Below are positions 40,169-52,828 of a DNA stretch of 64,000 bases, piece after piece (positions within the stretch are counted from its first letter, which is position 1; every line of letters begins with the position of its first letter). A program made the position numbers and the translations under genes. The stretch is from contig JANAVB010031417.1 of assembly GCA_029216955.1 (NCBI GenBank), forward strand, positions 18,508,219-18,572,218, written 5' to 3'. The DNA comes from Iris pallida. Lineage: Eukaryota; Streptophyta; Magnoliopsida; Asparagales; Iridaceae. Under the pieces are notes generated by a model that was given only the letters and a program-made list of their open reading frames with translations, had not been told where the DNA came from and ran no database searches.

Positions 40169-42907
40169 TGTCACGCCCCAGAACCTGAATACTGGAGAGC
40201 GGGGGCGGACATAGCCAGCTACGTATAATGAAATGGAATCCATCTCACTATACGGTCACGGCTGTCTAGAAATATGAGGGTTTATCTACAAGCCATCAGT
40301 CTCTTAAGGTCATAAATTATCCTATTGTCTCAATCTCAATCAACTAATAATAATTACAAGATATCAGATCACCAAATATACAATTGTAAGGCGTCCCAAA
40401 CATTACATATCCAGATGATCATGAGACTAGTCGTACAAAATATAAGGACTAGCAAGAGTTAAGTCATACATGACCAACCTCGAGTTGCCAATCATGTTTA
40501 CAGCCCGTAGGCAGACAGAAAGTAAAGTGCATCGAGCTAACAGGTGCTCGTCGGCTAAATGCCTCAAAAGAATAATGTACAATTACAGTAGGAGAACAAA
40601 AGAAACCCACTCGTTGTCAGGATTCCCTCTAGTGGTTACCATCTGGCTGGAAAGCAGGTAGATCCTTTGTTGCTGCTCCGGTATCTGGCCATACAAAACT
40701 AGCTGGGTCAGACCCCAGAAAGAGCAAGTGCCACAAAGGAGGCCACAAAATAAGAACAAAAGCCAGCAATCAGCACAATAATAATAAGGTAATAAAGACA
40801 GGAATTAAGGAAAAATATAACAGGTGATATACGATGAGATAACCATGGGACTATTCAGATAACCAGGTTACAACCCGTAAACCAAACAAGGACCGGGGTT
40901 GTAACCCTTCGTCTGAACGAAACTTGGATTCTCCCACCATTTATCGGCAAAATATAAGAAAATCATGACAGGTAGCAATTCTAGTGCAGGAATCAAGACA
41001 AGACTAGACAGGTTATACCTTATTCAATCAATCACGGCCAAGCAGATACTACGGCTTACTACTTTAACTAACTAGGGTTATCACAGGCCTAATTACTAGC
41101 AAGATGCAATGAGAATTCCAAGTCCGGTTACCTGTTTGTTACTACCTGAGTGATCCCAGCAAGAAAAGGAAAAGATAGCAGGATATAGCAGACACACTGT
41201 AGTAAGATACATGTGTCCTAAGGTACCACACTCGACGGGGGCTGGAAGTGCGCTCATCTCGACGGATAGCAACAAATCCCATGTATATATATATAAGGCC
41301 GGGACCAAAGGGGCAACAGGTAACTGGGGATTTCTCCATGAACTATTTGATCCATCTAGTCATTAACCTAGCCAGATTCAGTATGAATCCCTGACCGTGG
41401 AAACCAGGGATTCATGTCCTAGATATGATGCGAGACAAGACTGGTTGCTTACACAAGCACATTCAATACAATCACCCACGGTGTCAAGAATTCGCTTAGC
41501 ATATCAAGTTAGCCGTCGCAACAGCATTAAGTTATCAAGTCATGCTACAAGTCAGGAGTGCGCCGCCACGGGCCACTATCAAGTTACCAAGTCACAAGGA
41601 TTAATTACAAGTTACAAGTTAGGTGTGCACCCCACTGGGTCACTAGCAAGGAGATCAGAGAATACCAAAATCATAATCCACAGAAAATCCCGAGAACCAT
41701 ACTAGTCATAAACAATTACTTGAAAACCGTGTTAGGCCGTGTCGGGTCAAGATAGTCATGCTGTGTTGAATAGATCTCAGGAAAATCCAATCCATAAAAG
41801 AGAAACCAAGTCGAGAAATAAAACCAATACTCCTAGAGCCAATGAGTCAAGCAAGGGGTCAGGGGAGCAACGTACGCACAAGTCACGCACGCATGAGAGC
41901 TGCATACGCGAAAAGTCACGCACGCCAGAGAGCAGCATACGCAAAAAGTTACGCACGCAACAGAGCAGCGTACGTGAAAAGTCACGCACACAAGAGAGCG
42001 GCGTACGCGAAAAGTCACGCACATAAGAGAGCGGCGTACGTAAAAAAGTCACGCAAGCAGAGGGCTGCGTACGTGAAAAGTCACGCAAGCAGAGGGCTGC
42101 GTACGTGAAAAGTCACGCAAGCAGAGGGATGCGTACATGAAAAGTCACGCAAGCAGAGGGCTGCGTACGTAAAAAGTCACGCAAACAGAGGGCTGTGTAC
42201 GTGGAAAGTCACGCAAGCAGAGGGCTGTGTACGCATAAAAACACGCACGCAGGGTCTGGGTCTTCTTCTCCATGGCTGAGAAGAAGCTCCAATGGCTCCC
42301 AAAACTTCAAGACATCACAACTTGGTCATCCGAACTCCAAATCCAGATTTCCAAAGTTCTAACCAGGGTGGAATTGAACTCTCTTCCACAAGAAAACATC
42401 AAAACCCATAAAAATCCAACTTAAGTAGATCAAAACCATACAAAACCGAAAATAGGAAAACCTAGATCTAGAGCAATGGAGACTCCAAATCACAAAAAGC
42501 CAAGTTCTAATGTTGATCACCATGTCCTAAACTAGCAAATGGACAAATATAATGGTGTTCTCATGTGGTGGCAAGATGCACTTGCCTATGGGTGTGGAGA
42601 GGAAGGAGAAGAGTGTTGTGTAGAGGAAGGAGAAGAAGAAATAAATGGTGGTTTATGAAGAGAGAGAAAAAGTTGGTGGAGTTATAAAGAGGATGGGATG
42701 TGGTGTGTTGAGGGTGGAGAATAGGTTAAGGTGATCCAATGCTCATTAAACCAAACCAAACCAAACCAATTAAAACCGAGCCATGACAAAACCCAAAATA
42801 CGAGAAATACCGAAATTCCATAAATTAAAAAAAAATAAAAATACATGCCAAAATCCAGATACGAGTATAAATACGAAATACGGGAAATACGGGAAATGAG
42901 GGTGACA
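40169..42907 (-). repeat. LTR 2 of the nested array (shared middle LTR)
   Basis: Plus strand TGTCACGCCCCAGAACC ... GAGGGTGACA. It is flanked on both sides by internal sequence and has no target duplication, as expected of the central LTR in a tandem array. Conserved motif at 42571-42586; 32-bp array at 41872-42250. Confidence 0.95.
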
Positions 42908-43313
42908 ACTCTACCCACCTTAAAAGAATTTCGTCCTCGGAATTTAATCAAGAGGCTAGAGATGTCGGGACAGCTATACTATCGCAAGCAATCTATGCTA
43001 CCAATCAATCACACAATCATACATGCAAACAAGGAATCGAAGTGCAAGGCATAAGGAAGATATTACACCTCACGAGCCAAACCGATTGGGATAACGTGAT
43101 CGGATATCATCCTCACACTCCCACGTTTTGACTCTCCCAAGGAGCGATGAACTCAAGCAACACGAACCAAACTGATAGTCTTGCGCTTAAGGTCTCTTTT
43201 CTTGGTCAAACAGGGACACGGGCCTCTCCTCATACGAAAAGGTTAAAGGCTATTGGTACCAACCTTTTCGAATGATCTAGGAAATGGCTCAGGCCCGGGA
43301 TATACCGTTGTAA
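42908..43313 (-). pseudogene. Integrase-tail/chromodomain relic, copy 2
   Basis: Nearly identical to 38233-38640, including the polypurine tract AAGGTGGGTAGAGT next to LTR 2. The TAA after FYVS at 43314-43316 marks the point where the gag-fused frame ends. Confidence 0.85.
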
Positions 43314-44577
43314 TTAGGATACATAAAACATGACATGTGTCCCGCATAACGACGGTGGAAAGCAAGACAATGGGACACAGATACCTTTTTGTCGATTCTG
43401 GATCTGGGCCTGGGCCAGGGTGAACTGTTGTGGCCTCTGTTGCTGGAAGGCCTGAGCCTGAGACGGCAATGGACTCGGGAACGGGAGCTGCTGTGGTTGG
43501 TGAACTGGAGCTGATTCTGGTGCTGGTCCCATAACCGAGGGGCTAGTTACTGTTGACGATGATCTGTTTCTGAACGGACAAGATCCTATCATGTGGTCCG
43601 GCGAACCACAAACCAAGCACAATCCCTGTGCTCTACGGCACTCAGTAACAACATGTCCCGGCTTCCCGCAATGAGAACAACCCGTTGCGAAAGGTCACTT
43701 CTTCTTCTGCTGCTGGGGATAGGTCGGGGCAGAATGCTGTAAGGAGGTAACCGAATCTGTCCTCGTAGCTCCAATGGTCAGGGCCCTAGCTGTCGGGACC
43801 AGTGCTGAGGATTGGTTCATCTGGTTGTGAGACCGTTTTCGATCTCCGGTCTGGTCCGCTATCCTTCGGGAAGTGTACTCATGCCTCCTCGCTGCTCGCA
43901 AGACGGCATCAAAGGTTCTGTGCTCGAACTGCTCTACTGCCAATATGATCTCCAAGTGGAGCCCCTGCTGAAATCGTTGTGCTCTGTCTAGCTCGGTTGC
44001 CACCAAGGTGGGAGCAAACCGACTCAACCTTGAAAACTCGACCGCATATCCGTCGACCGTCCTGTTCAACTGCATGAGATTACTAAACCTGGTCTGTAGG
44101 TCATATCTAGCTACTGCGTCAAAGTACTTGGTCTGAAACATATCACTGAATACCGCCCACATGACAGGCGTACCTAAACTTGCTGCTTGCATAGCCCACC
44201 AGCTGCGGGCTAGGTCTAGTAACTGCAGGCGCACCACCGCCACCTTCTCTGCTTCAGGAGTCCTGGCTGCCCCTAAGATAACTTCAATGTCCTGTAGCCA
44301 GGCATCTGCAGCAATAGCATCCTCGCTGCCATCGAAGAAAGGAGGGTTCAGGCGCTTGAAATTATTGACCGTACTGTTCCCTCGAGGACCAATTCCGCTC
44401 ATAGCATCTTGTACTGCTTGCTGCAAGGCATCACCTCGACGGTCCTGAGATGCAAGCAACTAACGGACGAGCCCTATCAAGACCCCATCCTCTGACCTTG
44501 CTGGCTGAACTGGCTGGACTGGGGGCATTGGTTCTCCAGAAGGCATGGCTCGGGAGGCGGCTGCGGAGGACTGATCT
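43314..44577 (-). pseudogene. gag of the non-autonomous element, copy 2, broken
   Basis: Same order as copy 1, but a TAG at 44460-44462 replaces the Glu codon in VRELLAS and a TGA at 43695-43697 lies just before the first zinc knuckle (copy 1 has Arg there). Beyond the second knuckle (CLVCGSPDHMIGSC) the frame runs uninterrupted through FTLAQAQIQNRQ into LSCFPPSLCGTHVMFYVS, showing the in-frame gag-to-integrase-tail fusion that copy 1 has lost. Confidence 0.9.
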
Positions 44578-44837
44578 TAATCTTCTTGTTGTTGCTGGTC
44601 TGCCGGCCGAGCTTCTTCTGGCTGATCAACATGAACGATGCCACTGAAGCAATGACGTCAGGAATATTAAGGAAGGACCAGGATAGAACAATAATGCAAG
44701 CATGTTATCAAGTCAGGGATCCAAGGAGATAAGAAGATACGAGAGGAGATCAAAGGCGAGTACAGATTGAGACATCTATCCGATAAACCCTCACATTTCT
44801 TGATAGACAAGACCTGCATGGGCCACCACTTAAACCA

Positions 44838-47579
44838 TGTCACGCCCCAGAACCAGAATACTGGAGAGCGGGGGCGGACATAGCCAGCTACGTATAATGA
44901 AATGGAATCCATCTCACTATACGGTCACGGCTGTCTAGAAATATGAGGGTTTATCTACAAGCCATCAGTCTCTTAAGGTCATAAATTATCCTATTGTCTC
45001 AATCTCAATCAACTAATAATAATTACAAGATATTAGATCACCAAATATACAATTGTAAGGCGTCCCAAACATTACATATCCAGATAATCATAAGGCTAGT
45101 CGTACAAAATGTAAGGACTAGCAAGAGTTAAGTCATACATGATCAACCTCGAGTTGCCAATCATGTTTACAGCCTGTAGGCAGACATAAATTAAAGTGCA
45201 TCGAGCTAACAGGTGCTCGTCGGCTAAATGCCTCAAAAGAATAATGTACAATTACAGTGGGAGAACAAAAGAAACCCACTCGTTGCCAGGATTCCCTCTA
45301 GTGGTCACCATCTGGCTGGAAAGCAGGTAGATCCTTTGCTGCTGCTCCGGTATCTGGCCATACAAAACCAGCTGGGTCAGACCCCAGAAAGAGCAAGTAC
45401 CACAAAGGAGGCCACGAAATAAGAACAAAAGCCAGCAATCAGCACAATAATAATAAGGTAATAAAGACAGGAATTAAGGAAAAACATAACAGGTGATATA
45501 CGATGAGATAACTATGTGACTATTCAGATAACCAGGTTACAACCCGTAAACCAAACAAGGACCGGGGTTGTAACCCTTCGTCTGAACGGAACTTGGATTC
45601 TCCCATAATTTATCGGCAAAATATAAGAAAATCATGATAGGTAGCAATTCTAGTGCAGGAATCAAGACAAGACTAGACAGGTTATACCTCATTCAATCAA
45701 TCACGGCCAAGCAGATACTACGGCTTACTACTTTAACGAACTAGGGTTATCACAGTCCTAATTACTAGCAAGATGCAATGAGAATTCTAATTCCGATTAC
45801 CTGTTTGTTACTACCTGAGTGATCCCAGCAAGAAAAGAAAAAGATAGCAGGATATAGCAGACACACTGTAGTAAGATACATGTGTCCTAAGGTACCACAC
45901 TCGACGGCGGGCTGGAAGTGCGCTCATCTCGACGGATAGCAACAAATCCCATGTATATATATAAGGCCGGGACCAAAGGGGCAACAGGTAACTGGGGATT
46001 TCTCCATGAACTATTTGATCCATCTAGTCATTAACCTAGCCAGATTCAGCATGAATCCCTGACCGTGGAAACCAGGGATTCATGTCCTAGATATAATGCG
46101 AGACAAGACTGGTTGCTTACACAAGCACATTCAATACAATCACCCACGGTGTCAAGAATTCGCTTAGCATATCAAGTTAGCCGTTGCAACAGCGTTAAGT
46201 TATCAAGTCATGCTATAAGTCAGGAGTGCGTCGCCACGGGCCACTATCAAGTTATCAAGTCACAAGGATTAATTACAAGTTACAAGTTAGGTGTACACCC
46301 CACTGGGTCACTAGCAAGGAGATCAGAGAATACCAAAATCATAATCCACAGAAAATCCTGAGAACCATACTAGTCATAAACAATTACTTGAAAACTGTGT
46401 TAGGCCGTGTCGGGTCAAGATAGTCGTACTGTGTTGAACAGATCTCAGGAAAATCCAATCCATAAAAGAGAAACCAAGTCGAGAAATAAAACCAATACTC
46501 CTAGAGCCAATGAGTTAAGCAAGGGGTCAGGGGAGCAACGTACGCACAAGTCACGCACGCATGAGAGCTGCGTACGCGAAAAGTCACGCACGCCAGAGAG
46601 CAACGTACGCGAAAAGTCACGCACGCAAGAGAGCAGCGTACGTGAAAAGTCACGCACACAAGAGAGCGGCGTACGCAAAAAGTCACGCACACAAGAGAGC
46701 GGCGTACGTGAAAAATTCACGCAAGCAGAGGGCTGCGTACGTGAAAAGTCATGCAAGCAGAGGGCTGCGTACGTGAAAAGTCATGCAAGCAGAGGGCTGC
46801 GTACGTGAAAAGTCACGCAAGCAGAGGGCTGCGTACATGAAAAGTCACGCAAGCAGAGGGCTGCGTACGTGAAAAGTCACGCAAGCAGAGGGCTGCGTAC
46901 GTGAAAAGTCACACAAGCAGAGGGCTGGGTACGCATAAAAACACGCACGCAGGGTCTGGGTCTTCTTCTCCATGGCTGAGAAGAAGCTCCAATGGCTCCC
47001 AAAACTTCAAGGCATCACAACTTGGTCATCCGAACTCCAAATCCAGATTTCCAAAGTTCTAACCAGGGTGGAATTGAACTCTCTTCCACAAGAAAACATC
47101 AAAACTCATAAAAATCCAACTTAAGTAGATCAAAACCATACAAAACCAAAAATAGAAAAACCTAGATCTAGAGCAATGGAGACTTCAAATCACAAAAAGC
47201 CAAGTTCTAATGTTGATCACCATGTCCTAAACTAGCAAATGGACAAATAAAATGGTGTTCTCATATGGTGGCTAGATGCACTTGCCTATGGGTGTGGAGA
47301 GGAAGGAGAAGAGTGTTGTGTAGATGAAGGAGAAGAAGAAATAAATGGTGGTTTATGAAGAGAAAAAAAAAGTTGGTAGAGTTATAGAGAGGGTGGGATG
47401 TGGTGTGTTGAGGGTGGAGAATAGGTTAAGGTGATCCAATGCTCATTAAACCAAACCAAACCAAACCAAACCAATTAAAACCGAGCCATGACAAAACCCA
47501 AAATACGAGAAATACCGAAATTCTACAAGTTAAGAAAAAATAAAAATACATGCCAAAGTCCAGATACGAGTATAAATAC
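44838..47579 (-). repeat. LTR 3 of the nested array (main part)
   Basis: TGTCACGCCCCAGAACCAG at the left; interrupted at 47579 by the solo LTR. The last 38 bp continue at 50263-50300 (ending GAGGGTGACA). Conserved motif (one mismatch) at 47271-47286; 32-bp array at 46540-46950. Confidence 0.95.
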
Positions 47580-50262
47580 TGTCACGCCCCAGAACCAGAA
47601 TATTGGAGAGCGGGGGCGGACATAGCCAGCTACGTATGATGAAATGGAATCCATCTCACCATACGGTCACGGCTGTCTAGATATGTGAGGGTTTATCTAC
47701 AAGCCATCAGTCTCTTAGGATCATAAATTATCCTATTGTCTCAATCTCAACCAACTAATAATAATCACAAGATATCAGATCACCAAATATACAATTGTAA
47801 GGCGTCCCAAACATTACATATCCAGATGATCATGAAGCTAGTCGTACAAAATGTAAGGACTAGCAGGAGTTAAGTCATACATGATCAACCTCGAGTTGCC
47901 AATCATGCTTACAGCCCGTAGGCAGACAGTAAATAAAAGTGCATCGAGCTAACAGGTGCTCGTCGGCTAAACGCCTCAAAAAAATAATTTTTACAATAGA
48001 GTGAGCGAAACAAAATAGAAAATCCACTCGTTGCCCGGGTTCCGTCTAGTGTTCACCATTGGGCTGGAAGACAGGTAGATCCTTTACTGCCGCTCCGGTA
48101 TCTGGCCATACAAAACCAGCTGGGTCAGACCCCAGAAAGAGCAAGTGCCACAAAGGAGGCCACGAAATAAGAACAAAAACCAGCAATCAGCACAATAATA
48201 TAATTACATAATAAAAGACAGTAATTTAAGAAAAGCATGATGGTTAATATAAAAGACAATTTTGTATAGAATCACTAAAAGACAGGACATATGGAAAAGT
48301 ATGACAGGATGATATACGATGAGATAACCATGGGACTATTCAGATGGCCAGGTTACAACCCGTAAACCAAACAAGGACCGGGGTTGTAACCCTTCGTCTG
48401 AACGGAACTTGGTTTCTCTCACCATTTATCGGCAAGATAAATATAAGGAATCAGGTCAAGTAACAATCTGGAGTGACAATTATTATAGTGACAATCCTTC
48501 AATCATTCTGGTACAATTTTACAATCAATCAATTCTAGACAATACTATACTGGACTAGACTCCATCCAAGCAATCACGGCCAATCATTGCCTACGGCTTT
48601 CTACATTAACTAACTAGGGTTATCACGATCCTAGTTACTAGCAAGATGCAATGAGATGTTCCTCCAGCCACAAGCCCTGCAGCTAATCCAGGTTATCCAG
48701 GCGATTCAAATTCATTAAGCAGTTATCAATAATTATGTGCCCTACACGACGGTGAGCTGGAAATGTGCCCTACTCGACGACAGGCTACAAGTCCAAACAA
48801 TTGCGGCCGGGATAACGGGATTGCCTGTAACTGGAGAAATCTCTCATGACTACTGAATTATTCTAGTTATTAGCCTTAATCCATTTTAGTAGGTACTCCT
48901 GACCGTGGTACTCAGGAGTGCCATCTTAGACATGATGCAAGACTGGACAAGTGGATTTAACAAGCAAGCAAGAAAGAACCACCCACGGTGTCAAGGCAGG
49001 TCAAGTTAAGTTATCAAGTCAAGTCAAGTCAAGTCAAGTCAGGAGTGCGCCGCCACGGGCCACTATCAAGTCGGGTTGGTCATGTCAAGAGTGTACCACT
49101 ACGGGTCACTGTCGTGTTATGCTAGTTCCTTGTCATACCAAGCAATGTACAATAGTCATTGCAAACATATTAAGTAAAATCAAGTTCATGACAAAAGGCA
49201 TAAGGATATAAAATGGGCATGAAATATCTAATAAAATATCAATGTATAGGGCTATAGAAGAGTCAAGCTTAAAGAAATTAAACCAAATCTCCAAGAGCCA
49301 ATAGATTGTGCAAGGGGTCAGAGGGGGTTGGATTGCGCAGGGTGCCAACTGCACAGGGTGGTACTGCACAGGGTTGTACTGCGCAGGGTCCAAGCACGCA
49401 GGGTTAGATTGCGCATGAGCAGACTGCGCAGGGGTGGATTCCGCAGGAGAGGTTGGCGCAATGGTCAAGTGCGCAGGGGTTACTTTGTGCATGGCTGGCT
49501 TGCGCATGGCTAGCTTGCGCCAGCGCAATCCAGCGCAGCACAAAGCACTGGCTGAGCCTATACGCAATCGACCATGCGCTAAAGAGCACAGGCCGGGGTG
49601 CGCAAACGGTCAAGTGCTAAAGAGCACTGGCCGAGACCCTTCACCGAGGCTGAGATGAACTCCTCAAGAACACCAAAACTTTAAATCTTCATATCTTTGT
49701 CAAATCAAAGCCAAATCTAGATTTTCAAAGTTCTAACTTGAGTAAAATTGAATTCTCTTCCACATGGAAGCATCAAAACAAGCAAAAATCAAAGTTTAAT
49801 AGATCAAAACCAAGGATTTCCAAAAATAATCAAAACTTAGATCTAGAATAATGGAGACTCCAAATCATAAAATTCTAAGTTCTAATGTTGATCTACATGT
49901 CCTAATCTATCAAATGGACAAATAAAATTGGGTACTTATTTGTTGGCAAGGTGCACTTGCCTATAGGTGATGGTGTTGTGTAGAGGAAGGAAGAAGAAGA
50001 AGAAATAAATGGAAATAATGAGGAGAGAGAAAAGTAGGTAGGGTTATAAAGAGGGGAGTTGTGGTGGAATGGAGGTGGAGCACAAGCTAAGGTGTTCCAC
50101 TCATGATGAACCAAACCAACTCCACAAAATAAAACCAAACCATAGTCCAAAACCCATTTACGAGAAACCAAAATCCGCAAGTCGAAAAAAATAAAATACG
50201 TGCCAAAATCAAATTACGAGTACAAATACAAAATACAGGAAATACGGAAAATGAGGGTGACA
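47580..50262 (-). mobile_element. Solo LTR inserted into LTR 3 (third nesting level)
   Basis: Runs TGTCACGCCCC (47580) to GAGGGTGACA (50262), flanked by AATAC on both sides (47575-47579, 50263-50267). Related to the host LTR but clearly more diverged: it lacks the 32-bp array and has GCGCAGG-type repeats at 49318-49640 instead. No internal region, so a solo LTR of a sister subfamily. Confidence 0.93.
49318..49640. repeat. GCGCAGGG-type short repeats in the solo LTR
   Basis: Loose repeats of ACTGCGCAGGGT / TTGCGCATGGCT, about 18-20 bp apart, occupy the position where the neighbouring LTRs carry the 32-bp array. Confidence 0.8.
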
Positions 50263-50305
50263 AATACGAAATACGAGAAATACGGAAAATGAGGGTGACA
50301 AGTAT

Positions 50306-51652
50306 GTAGTCAAGAAACACAACGACAAACTGGTCTAAGTATGGCATAAAGATACGATTCATCAAATTCATGAATATTGTTGGAGCATTGGTCAAACCAA
50401 ACGGCATTACTAAGAACTCATAATGCCCATACTTCGACCTGAATGCTGTCTTGGAAATATCTTCCTTCCTAACCCTCACCTGATGGTACCCTGAACGAAG
50501 ATCTATCTTAGAGAAAACTCTAGCTTTGCTCAACTGATCAAATAAGTCGTCGATCCTGGGTAATGGGTACTTGTTCTTCACTGTTGCCGCGTTAAGCTTC
50601 CTGTAGTCAATGCACAATCTGGATGACCCATCATTCTTCCCCACAAGTACCACTGGTGCTGCCCATGGTGACACGCTAGCTTGGATGAACTTCTTCTCCT
50701 TCAGTTCCTCTATATGCTGATATACCCTGGTCTGCTCTGAATCAGCCATTCTGTAAACCCGATCTGATATCGATTTAGTTCCTGGTGCCAATTCTATGCT
50801 AAACTCAATATCTCTAACCGGTGGTAGACCTGGAAGTTCTTCAGAAAATACGTCTAGAAATCCTTCAACTACCTTCGGAATCTGAACTTCTTCCATTGCC
50901 GCTACTACTCCCTGCTCTTGCTGAGTTACCTCTGATCTGACTAAGGTGAACCGCTTCATGCCTGGAATATCAAAAGATATACTCCCTCTACGACAATCTA
51001 TTGTCGCATGACTGTCTTTCAGCCAGTCCATGCCTAAGATAACGTCAAAATTTCCAACAGGAAATTCTATCAACCGGGTGGGTAAGGAATTCCCGTAAAC
51101 TACAACGTTACACGCTAGAATAACTCTACTAACCCCTACGAGCCCATTACCAGTGAGTATATTCAACCTTCCTGGCAATGCCTCGAACTCCATTCCTAGT
51201 CGTGTCGCAAATTGTGCAGATATAAATGAATGGGATGCTCCCGAATCAAACAATGCTACTGCGGGATATGAGGCGACGAGAATGTTACCTGCCACAACAT
51301 CTCCCGATGCCAATACCTCCTCCAAGGATAAAGTGAATGCTTGCCCTCGACCTCCTTGCTGGTTTCCATGCTGCAGCCTAGCCTGATGCTGCTGCTGGCC
51401 CCTTCCTTGATGATGCTGGGGTGGTCTATGCTGGTATTGCTGCATCGGCGGTCCCTGCTGCCGAAATATCTGAGCCTGCATCATTAACGGATGCTGTGCC
51501 AACGGCCTTACTGCCACTGTTGGTCCTCGATACTGGCCTGCCCCTGGTGCTGGCAGAGCAGGAAACTACTGCCCTGGTCCTCCTGACCTCGAATTCATGG
51601 GACATGTGGTAACCCGATGGTCTGGATTTCCACATATCAGACACAGTCTATT
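50306..51652 (-). pseudogene. Outer pol, N-terminal part: protease and RT fingers/palm
   Basis: It holds the second zinc knuckle (CLICGNPDHRVTTC), the aspartic protease [12 protein letters not shown], the pre-RT segment [22 protein letters not shown] fingers ([31 protein letters not shown]) and palm ([28 protein letters not shown]). The active-site box reads FLDY where the family has F/Y-L/I-DD, so one catalytic aspartate is replaced. The frame meets the inserted LTR immediately after ...YILV. A TAG at 51566-51568 lies between knuckle and protease. Confidence 0.93.
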
Positions 51653-52828
51653 CTATGTCCGACACACATCTCCAGTGTGCCCCATCTTTCCACAATAAGT
51701 GCAGCCCGCCGGGGGTTGCTGGTTCTTCCTCTGTTGCTGTTGCTGCTGCCTGGGTGGTGGTGCTGGTCCTCGTATCGCCACATCGTGGATACGAATGCCA
51801 GTGGATGGTGCTGTTGTTCGGGGCGCTGCTCCCCCTCCTCCTTCAATCTGACTGTGGGATCTCTTCTGACCCCCAGTCCTTGTCGCAAGCCTCTGAATGG
51901 TGATCTCATGTCTTCGAGTCGCCGTCAATACTTCGTCAAAAGTCTGGTAATTGTGCCCCTCTATCAATTGCAAGAGTTCAAGATGAAACCCTTGCTGAAA
52001 CCTCATGGCCCTCTGGCTCTCCGTTGTTACCATCTCTGGGGCGAATCTACTCAATCTGCAGAACTCCGCTGCATAAGCATCTACAGTCTTGCCAGCCTGT
52101 CTGAGGTTGATAAACTTCTGTTGTAGCTCAAACTGCGCCACAACTCTATAGTACTTGGTCTTGAATCTTGTAGTGAAATCGTCCCAAGCCACATGACGTC
52201 TGATGCCCGCTTCCTCTGATTCCCACCAATCTCGTGCGAGATCCTGAAGTAACAACTTTACTAGATCCACACGTTCTTCTGCCGGTACCTTAGCTGCTGT
52301 CAGAATAGCCTCCATGTCCTTAAGCCATGCATCTGCTGAGATGGCATCCTCCGTGCCCTCAAAACGACGGGGGTTGTACTTGCAAAACCTGGCTGATGCT
52401 CCTGAATCAGTCCTCACTCCTCTTTCCAAAGCCGTCTACAATCCTTGGTTGAGCAACACATTCTGCTCTTGTAGCTGAGTGTGCATGTGCTGCTGGGCCA
52501 GCATCTGATGTTGCTGAGTAGCCATTATTCCTCTCATGATCTCCAGAAGGTCTGGTGTGTCCACTTGGGTAGGTGGAACTGTTGGTGGTGGTGGAACATC
52601 CGGATACTGTGATCCAGCTGCTGCTTCTACTATCACTTCTTCCTGGGTAGCCTCTTGAGTTAGTGCCGGCCCTTGTTGCTGACCAACCTGGTCAGGTTGC
52701 CCATGTTGCTCCTGCTGTTGTCCAGCTCTGACCGATGCGGACGAAGTGTCCCTAAGAGGAGGGACAAAAGAACAATCAAACAACCGGACATGAAGGATCA
52801 ATGAAGTCAAAGGATACCGGAATGTCAA
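51653..52828 (-). pseudogene. Outer gag
   Basis: An N-terminal Gln-rich part (52436-52828: QEATQEEVIVEAAAG, QHQMLAQQHMHTQLQEQNVL) is separated by TAG at 52436-52438 from the capsid core (FEGTEDAISADAWLKDMEAI, DLARDWWESE, AAEFCRLSRFAPEM) and the first zinc knuckle CTYCGKMGHTGDVC, where TAG at 51653-51655 again stops the frame. The reading frame is otherwise continuous through both stops into pol, so these are point mutations. The true start codon is uncertain. Confidence 0.9.

Larger units (their letters stand above)
35454..50300 (-). mobile_element. Nested tandem array LTR-gag-LTR-gag-LTR of a non-autonomous element
   Basis: The 14,847-bp insertion is bounded by AGTAT (35449-35453 and 50301-50305), so it behaves as one insertion event. 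Inside are three same-direction ~2.75-2.78-kb LTRs: 35454-38232, 40169-42907, and 44838-47579 continued at 50263-50300. They separate two nearly identical ~1.93-kb internal regions (38233-40168, 42908-44837). Each internal region has gag and a relic of the integrase tail but no protease, RT, RNase H or integrase core, so the element is a TR-GAG-like non-autonomous retrotransposon. By eye the first ~310 bp of LTRs 1 and 2 differ at 9 sites, fewer than the outer element's LTRs, as expected for a later insertion. Confidence 0.93.
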
